Notes: generated by a model not told the origin, from the letters alone. Numbered from the stretch's first letter, positions 41,338 to 50,498 are shown. The stretch is 64,000 bases of DNA from an uncultured Oscillospiraceae bacterium (GCA_900542145.1 UQMF01000010.1:30034-94033), one strand, 5' to 3'. Made by a program: numbers and translations.

Positions 41338-42525
41338 TTATTTCAGCAGCTCTCTCGCCGCTGCGCCCAGTATCTTCACGCCCTTTTCGATCTGCTCGTC
41401 CGTGGGGGTGGAGTAGTTCAGCCTGAACGAGTGTGAAACCGCATGCTCGTCCGCTGTGAATGCGTTGCCGGGGACTACCGCCACCTTGCGCTCGACGGCG
41501 CCCTTGCAGAACGCGTTCATGTCGTATTTATCCGGCAGGGTAGCCCAGATGAACAGTCCGCCCTCGGGGTGTGTGAACTCGATGAAGTCCGGGAGTTCCG
41601 CGGAAAGCCCCTCCAGCATGAGATCGCACTTGTGGCGGTAGATCTCCCGGAGCCGTTTCAGGTGCTCGTCGAAATCCACCGTGGTGAGGAAGCGGTAGGT
41701 CAGCATCTGCGCCCAGATGTTCGTGTGTACGGTGCTGGTCTGTAATCCGACAACAGCCTTTGCGACCACCTCGGAGGGTCCCAGCAGGTAGCCCACGCGC
41801 AGTCCCGGCGCGAGGGTCTTGGAGAATGTGCCGCAGTAGAGCACGCTGCCCTTTGCGTCAAGCTCCTTGATGGACGGCACGTCCTCCCCGGCGAAGCGCA
41901 GCGCGCCGTAGGGGTTGTCCTCCAGAATGTACACGCCGTACTTCTCCGCCAGCGCGAGTATTTCCCGGCGGCGTGCGAGGGTGGTGGTCCTGCCGGTGGG
42001 GTTCTGGAAGTTCGGGATAGTGTAGATGAACTTGGTGGTGGGGTTGGCTTTCAGCGCTTCCTCCAGCCTGGCGGGTATCATTCCGTCGTCGTCCATCGGC
42101 ACACCGGCGAGCCTTACGCCGTAGCTGCGGAACGCGTTCAGCGAGCCGACGAACGCAGGGTCCTCGCAGATTATCACGTCGCCCTCGTTGCAGAGTATCT
42201 TCGCGGTGGTTTCGATGGCCTGTTGCGCGCCGCTGGTGATGACCACCTGGTCGCCCTCGCGGAACAGTCCCTTATTGGTGAGGTCGTCCTTCAGCCACTC
42301 GCGCAGCTTCGGGTAGCCCTCGGTGATGGAGTATTGCAGGGCGTTGACAGGCTCTTCCCGGAATATATCCGCAGACAGCTTCGCAATTACGTCCACCGGG
42401 AACGCCTCCGGCGCAGGATTTCCGGCGGCAAAGCTGATGACCTCCGGGTCGGCGGTGAATTTCAGTATTTCACGGATAGCAGAGGGCTGCAGTCCGGATA
42501 CGCGGTCAGAAAATGGTTTTAGCAT
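41338..42525 (-). CDS. Fold-type I PLP-dependent aminotransferase (class I/II, LysN/2-aminoadipate-like)
   Basis: 395 residues. F-A-A-G-N-P-A-P-E-A-F-P near the start, I-P-N-F-Q-N-P-T-G-R (substrate region) and the PLP lysine in C-G-T-F-S-K-T-L-A-P-G-L-R-V-G-Y place it in the subgroup of 2-aminoadipate or broad-specificity aromatic/branched-chain aminotransferases, lacking the GntR domain of MocR regulators. Substrate unknown. Own promoter, then folA downstream. Confidence 0.92.
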   Translation of the reverse strand: MLKPFSDRVSGLQPSAIREILKFTADPEVISFAAGNPAPEAFPVDVIAKLSADIFREEPVNALQYSITEGYPKLREWLKDDLTNKGLFREGDQVVITSGAQQAIETTAKILCNEGDVIICEDPAFVGSLNAFRSYGVRLAGVPMDDDGMIPARLEEALKANPTTKFIYTIPNFQNPTGRTTTLARRREILALAEKYGVYILEDNPYGALRFAGEDVPSIKELDAKGSVLYCGTFSKTLAPGLRVGYLLGPSEVVAKAVVGLQTSTVHTNIWAQMLTYRFLTTVDFDEHLKRLREIYRHKCDLMLEGLSAELPDFIEFTHPEGGLFIWATLPDKYDMNAFCKGAVERKVAVVPGNAFTADEHAVSHSFRLNYSTPTDEQIEKGVKILGAAARELLK

Positions 42526-42597
42526 GATTCGCCCCTCCAGTGTAAATTCGGAATGCGTAATTCGGGATTCGGAATTATTCGCATAAAATACATTGTT

Positions 42598-42626
42598 ATT
42601 ATATCACAACGCGCGGCGGTTGTAAA
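42598..42626 (-). promoter_or_regulatory. Sigma-A promoter for the aminotransferase-folA unit
   Basis: Minus strand TTTACA (42621-42626), 17-bp spacer, TATAAT (42598-42603), TGA extended -10. The leader contains ATTCG-rich short repeats (42545-42580). Confidence 0.85.
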
Positions 42627-42649
42627 GCACATTTTCCCGGGATCCCCCC

Positions 42650-42678
42650 TTGACAAAATAACGGGGTTGTGATAAAAT
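42650..42678 (+). promoter_or_regulatory. Sigma-A promoter for trpS
   Basis: TTGACA (42650-42655), 17-bp spacer, TAAAAT (42673-42678), TGA extended -10. Divergent from 42598-42626. Confidence 0.9.
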
Positions 42679-42684
42679 ATGTAC

Positions 42685-42993
42685 AAACAAATGAATATGC
42701 CCTTAAACCAGTGATATGGAGATAAAGATACCCGTGCACTCACAGAGAGCGGCGCACAGCTGAAAGCGCCGCAGAACGCAGAGTATAAGGCGCGCCGCAT
42801 GTTCCGCGGTCAGCCGTAAATGGACCATTGAGGGCGCGGTCAAAGGTTTTCCGAGTATTCCGCGACGTGCGGCGAGCGTTAATCGTCAGGGTATACTGTA
42901 CCCGAAGAGAGCACGGCTTTGCCGTGAATTAAGGTGGCACCACGGAGTTCTATCCGTCCTTATGGCAGGTTACTGCCGCAGGGGCGGTTTTTT
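42685..42993 (+). promoter_or_regulatory. T-box riboswitch controlling trpS
   Basis: The leader contains the T-box sequence AAGGTGGCACCACGG (42931-42945), the preceding stem III CACGGC/GCCGTG (42912-42926), and a terminator (GGCAG/CTGCC with CCGTCC/GGGGCGG) ending in six Ts at 42988-42993. Antiterminator and terminator compete around 42935-42965. The stem I part has AGAGAGCGGCG and GCTGAAAGCGCCGC elements. The likely specifier is a TGG (Trp) codon at 42821-42823, with an alternative at 42717-42719. Uncharged tRNA-Trp would stabilise the antiterminator and switch on trpS. Confidence 0.92.
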
Positions 42994-43030
42994 GTTTTCC
43001 TACAACATTTATCGCAGAAAGGAAATCACC

Positions 43031-44032
43031 ATGGAAGAACTGAAGAAGAAAAATATGCTGAGCCTTATCCAGCCGACAAATACTCCCCACCTGGGAAATT
43101 ACCTCGGCGCAATGAGGAACTGGGTGAAGCTCCAGAACGACTACAACTGCTACTTCGGCATTGCGGACCTGCACTCCATCACCGTAAGGCAGGACCCCGT
43201 GAAGCTGCGCAACCAGATCAAGGAAAGCTACGCGCTGCTCATCGCCGCAGGGCTTGACCCGGAGCAGTCCACGCTGTTCGTGCAGGGGCACAATCCCAAC
43301 CACGCGGAGCTGAGCTGGATACTTTCCTGCTACACCCAGTTCGGCGAGCTGTCCAGAATGACCCAGTTCAAGGACAAGTCCGCGAAGCACCCTGACAATA
43401 TCAACGCAGGACTGTTCACCTACCCCGTGCTGATGGCGGCGGATATCCTGCTGTACCAGGCTGACCTGGTGCCCGTAGGTATCGACCAGAAGCAGCACTT
43501 GGAGCTTGCGCGCAACGTGGCGCAGCGCTTCAACGGAATTTACGGCGATGTGTTCACCATGCCGGACGGCTACATCACCAAGACCACGGCAAAGGTAATG
43601 TCCCTCCAGGAGCCGGCGAAGAAGATGTCCAAATCCGATGAGAACCCCAACGCCAGCGTATGGATACTGGACGACAAGGACACGATAATCCGCAAGTTCA
43701 AGCGCGCGGTCACCGACAGCGACACCGTTGTCTGCGCCAAGGAGGGCAAGGACGGTATCATCAACCTCATGTCCATCTACTCCGCAGTCACCAACAAGTC
43801 CTTTGAGGAGATCGAGAGCGAGTTCGCCGGCAAGGGCTACGGCGACTTCAAGACCGCGGTCGGCGAGGCTGTGGCGGATATGCTGGCGCCCATGCAGGCG
43901 GAATTCAATCGCGTGTTCGCTGACAAGGGCTACCTTGAGGACTGCATGAAGAAGGGCGCTGAGAAGGCGTTCAGGGCTTCCAGAAAGACCCTCCAGAAGG
44001 TGCAGAAGAAGGTCGGATTCCTGGTGCTCTGA
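43031..44032 (+). CDS. trpS: Tryptophanyl-tRNA synthetase
   Basis: 333 residues, class I synthetase. The HIGH-type motif is T-P-H-L-G-N-Y, the A-D-L-H-S-I segment contacts the substrate, and K-K-M-S-K-S-D-E-N-P is the KMSKS loop. GAAAGGAAATCACC precedes ATG 43031. The T-box directly upstream confirms the amino acid. Monocistronic; the next gene has its own promoter. Confidence 0.97.
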   Translation: MEELKKKNMLSLIQPTNTPHLGNYLGAMRNWVKLQNDYNCYFGIADLHSITVRQDPVKLRNQIKESYALLIAAGLDPEQSTLFVQGHNPNHAELSWILSCYTQFGELSRMTQFKDKSAKHPDNINAGLFTYPVLMAADILLYQADLVPVGIDQKQHLELARNVAQRFNGIYGDVFTMPDGYITKTTAKVMSLQEPAKKMSKSDENPNASVWILDDKDTIIRKFKRAVTDSDTVVCAKEGKDGIINLMSIYSAVTNKSFEEIESEFAGKGYGDFKTAVGEAVADMLAPMQAEFNRVFADKGYLEDCMKKGAEKAFRASRKTLQKVQKKVGFLVL

Positions 44033-44166
44033 TAACGGGAATACTTCGGGTATAGGCAGAAGGCGGCAATATACAGACGGTTTAGTCATAATGCCGAAAT
44101 TTTCGCTGATTACTTCGGCGGAGGTTGTGATAATCTCCAAAGTTTCCGCGAATATTTAAGAAACAC

Positions 44167-44195
44167 TTGCATTTTTTCGCTGTTTCTGATAAAAT
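44167..44195 (+). promoter_or_regulatory. Sigma-A promoter for rpmB
   Basis: TTGCAT (44167-44172), 17-bp spacer, TAAAAT (44190-44195), TGA extended -10. Confidence 0.87.
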
Positions 44196-44244
44196 ATTAT
44201 ACGTTACTGAAAAAATCCACTACACAGAGAGGTAGGTGCTTCAA

Positions 44245-44433
44245 ATGGCAAAATGCGAAATCTGCGGCAAGAGCGTTACCTTCGGTATTAAGGTATCCCA
44301 CTCTCACAGACGCAGCAACAGAACCTATAAGCCCAATGTCAAGAAGGTAAAGGCTATCGTCAACGGCACTCCTTGCAGAGTAAATGCCTGCACACGCTGC
44401 CTGCGCTCCGGTCTTGTTCAGAGAGCAGTATAA
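44245..44433 (+). CDS. rpmB: 50S ribosomal protein L28
   Basis: 62 residues, the zinc-containing (C+) form: C-E-I-C near the start and C-T-R-C near the end supply four Cys ligands. K-S-V-T-F-G-I-K-V-S-H-S-H-R-R-S-N-R-T-Y-K-P-N is the usual rRNA-binding segment. GAGAGGTAGG precedes ATG 44245. Single-gene unit with its own promoter. Confidence 0.97.
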   Translation: MAKCEICGKSVTFGIKVSHSHRRSNRTYKPNVKKVKAIVNGTPCRVNACTRCLRSGLVQRAV

Positions 44434-44458
44434 CTTATTCTGACATAAGTTTTGGTTA

Positions 44459-44503
44459 CAGAAATCTTCCCTCATCGCCCGGCGGTGGGGGATTTTCTGT
44501 TTG
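44459..44503 (+). terminator. Probable terminator of rpmB
   Basis: CAGAAATC/GATTTTCTG arms (one bulge) enclose CCC/GGG and an inner GC-rich hairpin; the 3' arm is itself T-rich and followed by TTTG. Confidence 0.6.
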
Positions 44504-44555
44504 CGGCGCGTGCAGCCCGGCGGATACCACCAGCGCGTTTTCACACATTTTTCTT

Positions 44556-44584
44556 TTGACAAATGCGCGCTTATGTGATAGAAT
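44556..44584 (+). promoter_or_regulatory. Sigma-A promoter of the 44639-47978 glycan operon
   Basis: TTGACA (44556-44561), 17-bp spacer, TAGAAT (44579-44584), TGA extended -10. Confidence 0.88.
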
Positions 44585-44638
44585 AATAATGTATTGCCAA
44601 CTATATAAACTATATAATAAGATAAGGGAGTTCATCAT

Positions 44639-46984
44639 ATGAAACCTATCAATATCGCCATCACCGCCGCATGTTTCAGCGGAAACAAGGGCGCTGCCGC
44701 AATGCTGCAAAGCTCCATAAAGCAGCTCAAGGAGCGCTACGGCGAGAAGCTCAACATATTCCTCATGTCCACCTACCCTAAGGCGGACCGGAAGCTCATC
44801 GCGGAAATGCCCGAGAAATACGACTTCATAAAGGTAGTCAACGCCAAGCCGGAGCGCCTGCTGTTCCTGGCGTTTCCGCTGTCGGTGCTGTACAGCTTCC
44901 TGAAATATATTCCGCCGTTCCGGAAGATACTCCAGAAAGACAAGATAATCAAGGCATATTCCCAGTGCGACATCGTCATCGACGAGGCGGGTATTTCCTT
45001 CGTGGACAGCCGCGGATTCGTCATGAACACATATGCGTTCGTTTGCGCCGCCGTCCCCATGCTGTGCGGAGTGCCAGTCGTGAAGTACTCCCAGGCGCTG
45101 GGCACGTTCAGGAGCGGCTGGAACAAGTTCCTTGCGAAGTGGATACTCCCGAAGATAAAACTCATCTGCGCCCGGGGAAAGATAACCCAGGAGAACCTTG
45201 CCGGCATTGGAATAACCGAGAACGTCAAGCTATGCGCGGACGGCGCATTCTCCATGCCGGACAGTGAATATTATGCCGAAAAAGTGGGGAAGCTGTGCGA
45301 GGAAAGTCCGTTCTTCCGCAAGCGCGTGGTGGCGCTCTCCGTCAGCAGCGTCGTCCAGGGGAAGTGCGCGAAGATGGGCAAGGACTACCGCAGCTGCATG
45401 GTGCAGTTCGTGAACTGGCTCAACGAGCAGGACTACAACGTGCTGCTCATCGCGAATGCCGCCCGGGAGGGCAGCGAGAAGCCGCGCAACAACGATATCA
45501 TCATATGCGGCGAGGTCTACAACGCGGTCCGGGACAAGACGAAGGTCATGTGGGATCCGCGCGAGATGGCTCCGGAGGAGATACGCGAGCTGCTGGCGCA
45601 CAGCGAGGTGCTGGTGGCGTCCAGATTCCACGCTATGATAGGCGCCCTGGAGAAGTGCACTCCGGTCCTGCTGATAGGCTGGAGCCACAAGTACAAGGAA
45701 GTCCTGGACATGTTCGGTCTGGGAGAGTATGCGGTGGATTTCTCCGCGCTGGATCTTGACCAGCTCAAGATAAAGTTCATGGGATTCATGCAGGACAGCC
45801 GGAATATCCGCCGGAAGATATCCGAAAACCTGCCGGCAGTCCTGGAGAGCAGCCGCGACAATATCCGCTTCATCAGCGAGGAGATAGACAAGGTCTATGC
45901 CAAGCCGAAGAAGGTGAAGCTGCTGGACTTCAACCGTCCGGAATTCTACATGGGCGAGCACCTCTGCGCGCGCATGGGCTACGCGGCGGACGAGAATATA
46001 CGCGCTAACGCGGCCTCCGGCGGAATGGTGACGGCGCTGCTGTGCCACATGCTTGAAAAGGGCGAGATAGACGGCGCGTGGGTAACGCGCAGCGAGATAA
46101 AGGACGGAAAGCTGGGCTACAAGACCTTCATCGCGACCACCCGGGAGGAACTTATGGAAAGCTCCTCGTCGGTATACATGCACATGCCGCTGATGAAGCA
46201 TGTCGATATGCTGCGCGAATTCAGGGGGAAGCTGGCGGTGGTGCTGGTTCCCTGCCAGATGAGGGCGTTCACCGCAATGCTGGAGCGCGAGCCGGAGTTA
46301 AAGGAGAAGGTAGTCCTGAAACTCGGACTGTATTGCAGCGGCAGCCACAACGAGAATGCAACTCTGGTTCCGCTGAAAAAGAAGAAGATATCCCTGGAGG
46401 GCGCAAAGCGGCTGTATTACCGCAGAGGGCACTGGAGAGGGCTTTCCACCGTGCAGTACGAGGATGGCAGCGAGCGCACCCTCAGCTATCCCAAGACGAT
46501 CTGCGCGTATAAGAACGCGTACTTCTTCAGCCGCGAGAGCTGCATGGTCTGCCAGGACCACTACTGTAATGCGGCGGATATCAGCTTCGGCGACATCTGG
46601 CTGAAGGAAATGAAGAAGAACCCGATAAAGCACACAAGCTGCGTTATCCGCAGCGAGCGTGCGATGAAGGCTTTCCAGTCCGCGGTGGACGACGGCGCGA
46701 TAATCGCTTCCAGGATAGACGACAGCAAAATGCTCCGCAGCCAGAAGCGTGCACTGGTGTTCAAGTTCAACGCCGCAAAGGCAAAGCAGGAGATGTTCGA
46801 GAAGATGGGCAGGAAGCTCAACGTGGACGTTTCCGGCAAATGCAGGTGGAATCACCGCCTTGCCTTCAAGCTGGGCTGGCGCAATATGAAGTTCAGCCAG
46901 GAGAAGCTGGCAATGCTCGAGAAAATGCCGACATGGTTCATCTATTACTACATGTGCTTTATAAGGGTGCTGCTGAGCTTCTGA
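44639..46984 (+). CDS. Polysaccharide pyruvyl transferase fused to an FrhB-like (F420 hydrogenase beta) domain
   Basis: 781 residues, two domains. Residues about 1-410: polysaccharide pyruvyl transferase (CsaB-like), with A-A-C-F-S-G-N-K-G-A-A-A-M at the start and the late V-A-S-R-F-H-A-M-I-G-A-L motif; it attaches pyruvate ketals from PEP to sugars. Residues about 430-760: coenzyme F420 hydrogenase/dehydrogenase beta-type domain (A-A-S-G-G-M-V-T-A-L-L-C-H-M-L, L-V-P-C-Q-M-R-A-F, C-M-V-C-Q-D-H-Y-C-N-A-A-D-I-S-F-G-D-I-W). The two are often separate neighbours in Clostridia capsule/exopolysaccharide loci; here they are one chain. The FrhB part appears to lack the N-terminal ferredoxin module. 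Coupled to a flippase-like gene. Confidence 0.88.
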   Translation: MKPINIAITAACFSGNKGAAAMLQSSIKQLKERYGEKLNIFLMSTYPKADRKLIAEMPEKYDFIKVVNAKPERLLFLAFPLSVLYSFLKYIPPFRKILQKDKIIKAYSQCDIVIDEAGISFVDSRGFVMNTYAFVCAAVPMLCGVPVVKYSQALGTFRSGWNKFLAKWILPKIKLICARGKITQENLAGIGITENVKLCADGAFSMPDSEYYAEKVGKLCEESPFFRKRVVALSVSSVVQGKCAKMGKDYRSCMVQFVNWLNEQDYNVLLIANAAREGSEKPRNNDIIICGEVYNAVRDKTKVMWDPREMAPEEIRELLAHSEVLVASRFHAMIGALEKCTPVLLIGWSHKYKEVLDMFGLGEYAVDFSALDLDQLKIKFMGFMQDSRNIRRKISENLPAVLESSRDNIRFISEEIDKVYAKPKKVKLLDFNRPEFYMGEHLCARMGYAADENIRANAASGGMVTALLCHMLEKGEIDGAWVTRSEIKDGKLGYKTFIATTREELMESSSSVYMHMPLMKHVDMLREFRGKLAVVLVPCQMRAFTAMLEREPELKEKVVLKLGLYCSGSHNENATLVPLKKKKISLEGAKRLYYRRGHWRGLSTVQYEDGSERTLSYPKTICAYKNAYFFSRESCMVCQDHYCNAADISFGDIWLKEMKKNPIKHTSCVIRSERAMKAFQSAVDDGAIIASRIDDSKMLRSQKRALVFKFNAAKAKQEMFEKMGRKLNVDVSGKCRWNHRLAFKLGWRNMKFSQEKLAMLEKMPTWFIYYYMCFIRVLLSF

Positions 46985-46997
46985 CCGGGGGAAATGT

Positions 46998-47978
46998 ATG
47001 AAAAAGCCAGATAAGAAAACAATACTCCGGGCGCTGAAGATCCTGTTCGGCGTGCTGGTCGTGGTATTCCTCGCGTGGTACTTCTGGAAGAATCGTGAGG
47101 ACTTCTCTAAAATAGAAGGAGTGAACTGGGGAATTTTCATTTTCTCCATGTTATTCTATTTTGTTTACAAGATAACGTTGGCGTCATTGTGGCATTATAT
47201 TACTAAACTCAATGACTGTTCAATAGGGTATGAGAAGGCTGTCACAAGCTATCTGTACTCGATCCTTGGCAAGTATATTCCGGGAAAGGTTTTCATGCTC
47301 GCCGCGCGCCTTACCTACTATAAGGAGGAGAACGCGCCGCTGTCCAAGGTCACGGTGTGCTTCTTTATTGAAAATGTGTGCACGCTGCTGGGCGCTGCAA
47401 TGCTGTTCATCGTGTCGCTGCTGTTCTTCCCGAATGAGGTGCTGGAGAATTATAAGTGGATAACAATAGCACTTATTGTCGCGTTTTTTGTTTGCATTCA
47501 CCCGAAAATCATCAACTTACTCCTTAAACTCATTGGCAAAATCTTTAAAAAGAATTTAATGATACCAATGAAGTATTCGCAGATGCTCAAGGTGGTTCTG
47601 CTGTTTATTGCAAACTGGCTCATTGTAGGTATCGGATTTTTTATTCTTACTCAGTCTATTTATCCCGATATTCAGATGTCAGAAATGCTTTATTGTGCAG
47701 GAATATGGGGCGTTTCAGCGATAATGGGTATTCTGGCGATATTCGCACCGAGTGGTATAGGCGTAAGAGAGGGCATAATGATTTGGGGGCTGTCGCAGAT
47801 AATGCCGCTTGAATATGCGATGGTGATTTCCGTCGTGTCAAGACTGTGGCAGACTATCCCGGAACTGGTCCTGGTGGCGCTGGCGTTCATCTGGTCGCGT
47901 ATCCGCAAGATGTCGAAAATACGGCTGAAAAAGGCGGAGGGCGCCCCGGAGGAGCTTCCGGACAAGACAGAGAAATAA
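46998..47978 (+). CDS. UPF0104/MprF-type flippase-like integral membrane protein
   Basis: 326 residues, about eight membrane helices. L-G-K-Y-I-P-G-K-V-F (about 91-100) and I-F-A-P-S-G-I-G-V-R-E-G (about 250-261) are the two signature loops of the lysylphosphatidylglycerol synthase transmembrane (UPF0104) family, whose members move lipid-linked substrates. Paired with the pyruvyl transferase it may help export a modified glycan lipid; inference only. Base composition is conspicuously AT-rich from about 47100 to 47250 and 47460 to 47830 (codons AAA, ATT, TTT dominate), unlike both neighbours, suggesting recent acquisition or recombination within this gene. Confidence 0.86.
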   Translation: MKKPDKKTILRALKILFGVLVVVFLAWYFWKNREDFSKIEGVNWGIFIFSMLFYFVYKITLASLWHYITKLNDCSIGYEKAVTSYLYSILGKYIPGKVFMLAARLTYYKEENAPLSKVTVCFFIENVCTLLGAAMLFIVSLLFFPNEVLENYKWITIALIVAFFVCIHPKIINLLLKLIGKIFKKNLMIPMKYSQMLKVVLLFIANWLIVGIGFFILTQSIYPDIQMSEMLYCAGIWGVSAIMGILAIFAPSGIGVREGIMIWGLSQIMPLEYAMVISVVSRLWQTIPELVLVALAFIWSRIRKMSKIRLKKAEGAPEELPDKTEK

Positions 47979-48048
47979 CGAGCCGGGCGGTATCCGTCTG
48001 CGGAATGCGCAGGGGTGCCGCCCGTGCCGGCATATGGAGGTGGACCGG

Positions 48049-49407
48049 GTGGAGATCCCGTCAAACATCACACGAATACTAGACATGCTGGAAAGCGCCG
48101 GGTTCGAGGCGTACATCGTCGGCGGCTGCGTGCGCGACAGCCTTATGGGGATACAGCCCCACGACTACGACATAACCACCTCCGCGCTGCCGGAGGAAAC
48201 CGAGCGCGTGTTCTCCGGCATGAAGCTGATAGAAACCGGGCTGAAGCACGGCACGGTCACGGTGCTGTCGGAGGGGGAGCCGGTGGAGATAACCACCTAC
48301 CGGGTGGACGGTGAATACCACGACAGCCGCCGTCCGGATTCCGTCACATTCACCCGGAGCCTGCGCGAGGACATCGCCCGGAGGGATTTCACGATGAACG
48401 GCATAGCCTACAGCCCGAAGCGCGGACTTTTCGACGAATTCGGCGGCGCGGAGGATATCCGCCGGGGAGTTATCCGCTGTATCGGCGAGCCGGAAAGGCG
48501 CTTCCACGAGGACGCGCTGCGGATACTGCGCGGAATGCGCTTCTTGGCTTCCCTTGGATTCCGGGTGGAGGAGGGTACCGCCGCCGCAATGCTGGACAGC
48601 CGCGGATTGCTGCGCAATATCTCCGCGGAGCGCGTGTTCACGGAGCTTTCCGGGCTGCTCACCGGGCGGAAGTCCGGGGGGAATATCCGCCGGGTGCTGA
48701 CGCAGTTCCGGGATATCCTGGCGGAGGTCGTGCCGGAATTCCGCGCCGGGTTCGACTTTGAGCAGCACTCCAGATTCCACTGCCTGGACGTCTACCAGCA
48801 CCTGCTGGCTTCCGCCGAGGCGGCGGCGAGGATAGCCCCGGGGGAGCTTCCGCTGGCGCTCGCGATGCTGTTCCACGACATCGGCAAGCCGGAGCGCTTC
48901 GCCCTGGACGAGAGCGGCGAGGGGCACTTCTACGGGCATGCGCAGGTCAGCGCGGATATCGCGGATTCCGTGCTGCGGCGGCTCAGGACAAGCACCGCGC
49001 TCCGGGAGCAGGTCTGCGAAATAGTCCGGTATCACGATATTCCGCTGCCGGAGAACGACCGGCAGTTCCGGCGCATGCTGTCGAAGCACGGGGAGGAGCT
49101 TTCCCGGGATATCGCGATGGCGCACATCGCCGATGATATGGCGAAGAAGCCGGAGTGCCTTTCCCGGTGCGAGGACTGGCGCCGCCTTATCTCGAGAATC
49201 CCGGAGATGGCTCAAGAGAGCTGTCTGAGCGTGAAGAGCCTTGCGGTGGACGGCGGGGCGCTTTCCGGGATAGTCCCACCGTCGCCGCTGATGGGGGAGG
49301 TGCTGAAATTCCTGCTGGACGGGGTGATGGACGGAAAATTCCCCAACGAGCGTGAATTTCTTTTGCAGGAAGCGGCAAAATATATTGCAAATCGGCAGAA
49401 AACATGA
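48049..49407 (+). CDS. cca: CCA-adding tRNA nucleotidyltransferase with HD domain
   Basis: 452 residues from GTG 48049, chosen because GGAGG (48036-48040) lies 8 bases ahead; ATG 48034 is possible but has no ribosome site. The nucleotidyltransferase core has V-G-G-C-V-R-D and D-Y-D-I-T-T-S-A (metal-binding Asp pair), then R-R-D-F-T-M-N-G and R-I-L-R-G-M-R-F. A C-terminal HD phosphohydrolase domain is present (L-F-H-D-I-G-K-P). Adds or repairs the 3' CCA of tRNAs. The next promoter overlaps its last codons. Confidence 0.94.
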   Translation: MEIPSNITRILDMLESAGFEAYIVGGCVRDSLMGIQPHDYDITTSALPEETERVFSGMKLIETGLKHGTVTVLSEGEPVEITTYRVDGEYHDSRRPDSVTFTRSLREDIARRDFTMNGIAYSPKRGLFDEFGGAEDIRRGVIRCIGEPERRFHEDALRILRGMRFLASLGFRVEEGTAAAMLDSRGLLRNISAERVFTELSGLLTGRKSGGNIRRVLTQFRDILAEVVPEFRAGFDFEQHSRFHCLDVYQHLLASAEAAARIAPGELPLALAMLFHDIGKPERFALDESGEGHFYGHAQVSADIADSVLRRLRTSTALREQVCEIVRYHDIPLPENDRQFRRMLSKHGEELSRDIAMAHIADDMAKKPECLSRCEDWRRLISRIPEMAQESCLSVKSLAVDGGALSGIVPPSPLMGEVLKFLLDGVMDGKFPNEREFLLQEAAKYIANRQKT

Positions 49408-49413
49408 TATAAT
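49385..49413 (+). promoter_or_regulatory. Sigma-A promoter for mreB, overlapping the end of cca
   Basis: TTGCAA (49385-49390), 17-bp spacer, TATAAT (49408-49413), TGA extended -10. The TGA of the extended -10 is also the cca stop codon. Confidence 0.88.
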
Positions 49414-49464
49414 TTAAGGGAAAGCTGAACAGAAGTGTAGAATTCAATAGAACGGAGAGATTTT

Positions 49465-50481
49465 ATGGCGCTCGATATAGGAATAGATTTAGGCACGGCG
49501 AACATCATCATCACCATCGCAGGCAAGGGGATTGTGCTGAATGAGCCGTCCGTCGTCGCCTACGACAAGAAGAAGAAAGAGGTCGTGGCGGTGGGCACCG
49601 AGGCTTACAAGATGATAGGCAGGACGCCGGAATACATCGTTGCAGTACGTCCGCTCAAGGACGGAGTCATCTCTGACAACGACATGACCGAGGCAATGAT
49701 ACGGGAGTTTATCCACATGGTGAACGGCGGCGCGATGATGAAGCCGAGGATAGTCCTCTGCGTGCCTTCCTCCGTTACCGATGTGGAGCGGCGCGCGGTT
49801 GTCGAGGCGGCGATGTCCGCCGGCGCGCGCAAGGTGTTCCTTATCGAGGAGCCTATCGCGGCGCTCATTGGCGCAGGCGTGGATATTTCCAAGCCGAATG
49901 GCACGATGGTCGTTGACATCGGCGGCGGAACCGCGGACGTTGCTATCGTTTCGTTCAACGGTATCGTGCAGAGCCGTTCCATCAAGATGGCGGGCAACAA
50001 GTTCGACCAGGCGATAATCCGCCATATCACGCAGAAATACAAGATACTCATCGGCGAAAAGACCGCCGAGAAGGCTAAGATGGAGATCGCGAACGTATTC
50101 GACCCATCCGGCGAAAAGACCATGACTATCCGTGGCAGGAACCTCCTCAAGGGGCTTCCCGAGAGCATTGAGATCTCTGACAAGGATATTTACGACGCAA
50201 TACACGAGAATGCGATGGAGATCGTCGAGCAGGTCAAGCTCGTGCTGGAATCCACGCCCCCGGAGCTTGTCGGCGATATCCTTTCCAACGGAATACTGCT
50301 CACCGGCGGCGGCGCCCTGCTCGGCGGACTGCCGGAGCTTATCAGCGACAACGTGGGCGCGCCATGCTTCGTGGCGGATAATCCCATTGAGTGCGTTGCC
50401 CGGGGAGTTGACGCGGCGTTCAAGATGTCCGGCGAGCTTCTGGACGGATTTGAGCAGATACAGCTGTACAACTTCAGATAA
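49465..50481 (+). CDS. mreB: MreB/Mbl-type actin-like cell-shape protein
   Basis: 338 residues. ATPase motifs I-G-I-D-L-G-T-A-N (phosphate 1), V-V-D-I-G-G-G-T-A-D (phosphate 2), L-T-G-G-G-A-L-L-G-G-L-P (adenosine) and the E-E-P-I-A-A-L-I-G-A-G segment are intact. Forms membrane-associated filaments that direct sidewall peptidoglycan synthesis. It stands alone, without mreC/mreD, so it may be an additional paralogue (Mbl/MreBH-like). AACGGAGAGA precedes ATG. Confidence 0.94.
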   Translation: MALDIGIDLGTANIIITIAGKGIVLNEPSVVAYDKKKKEVVAVGTEAYKMIGRTPEYIVAVRPLKDGVISDNDMTEAMIREFIHMVNGGAMMKPRIVLCVPSSVTDVERRAVVEAAMSAGARKVFLIEEPIAALIGAGVDISKPNGTMVVDIGGGTADVAIVSFNGIVQSRSIKMAGNKFDQAIIRHITQKYKILIGEKTAEKAKMEIANVFDPSGEKTMTIRGRNLLKGLPESIEISDKDIYDAIHENAMEIVEQVKLVLESTPPELVGDILSNGILLTGGGALLGGLPELISDNVGAPCFVADNPIECVARGVDAAFKMSGELLDGFEQIQLYNFR

Positions 50482-50498
50482 TTACGCAGATTTTTTGT

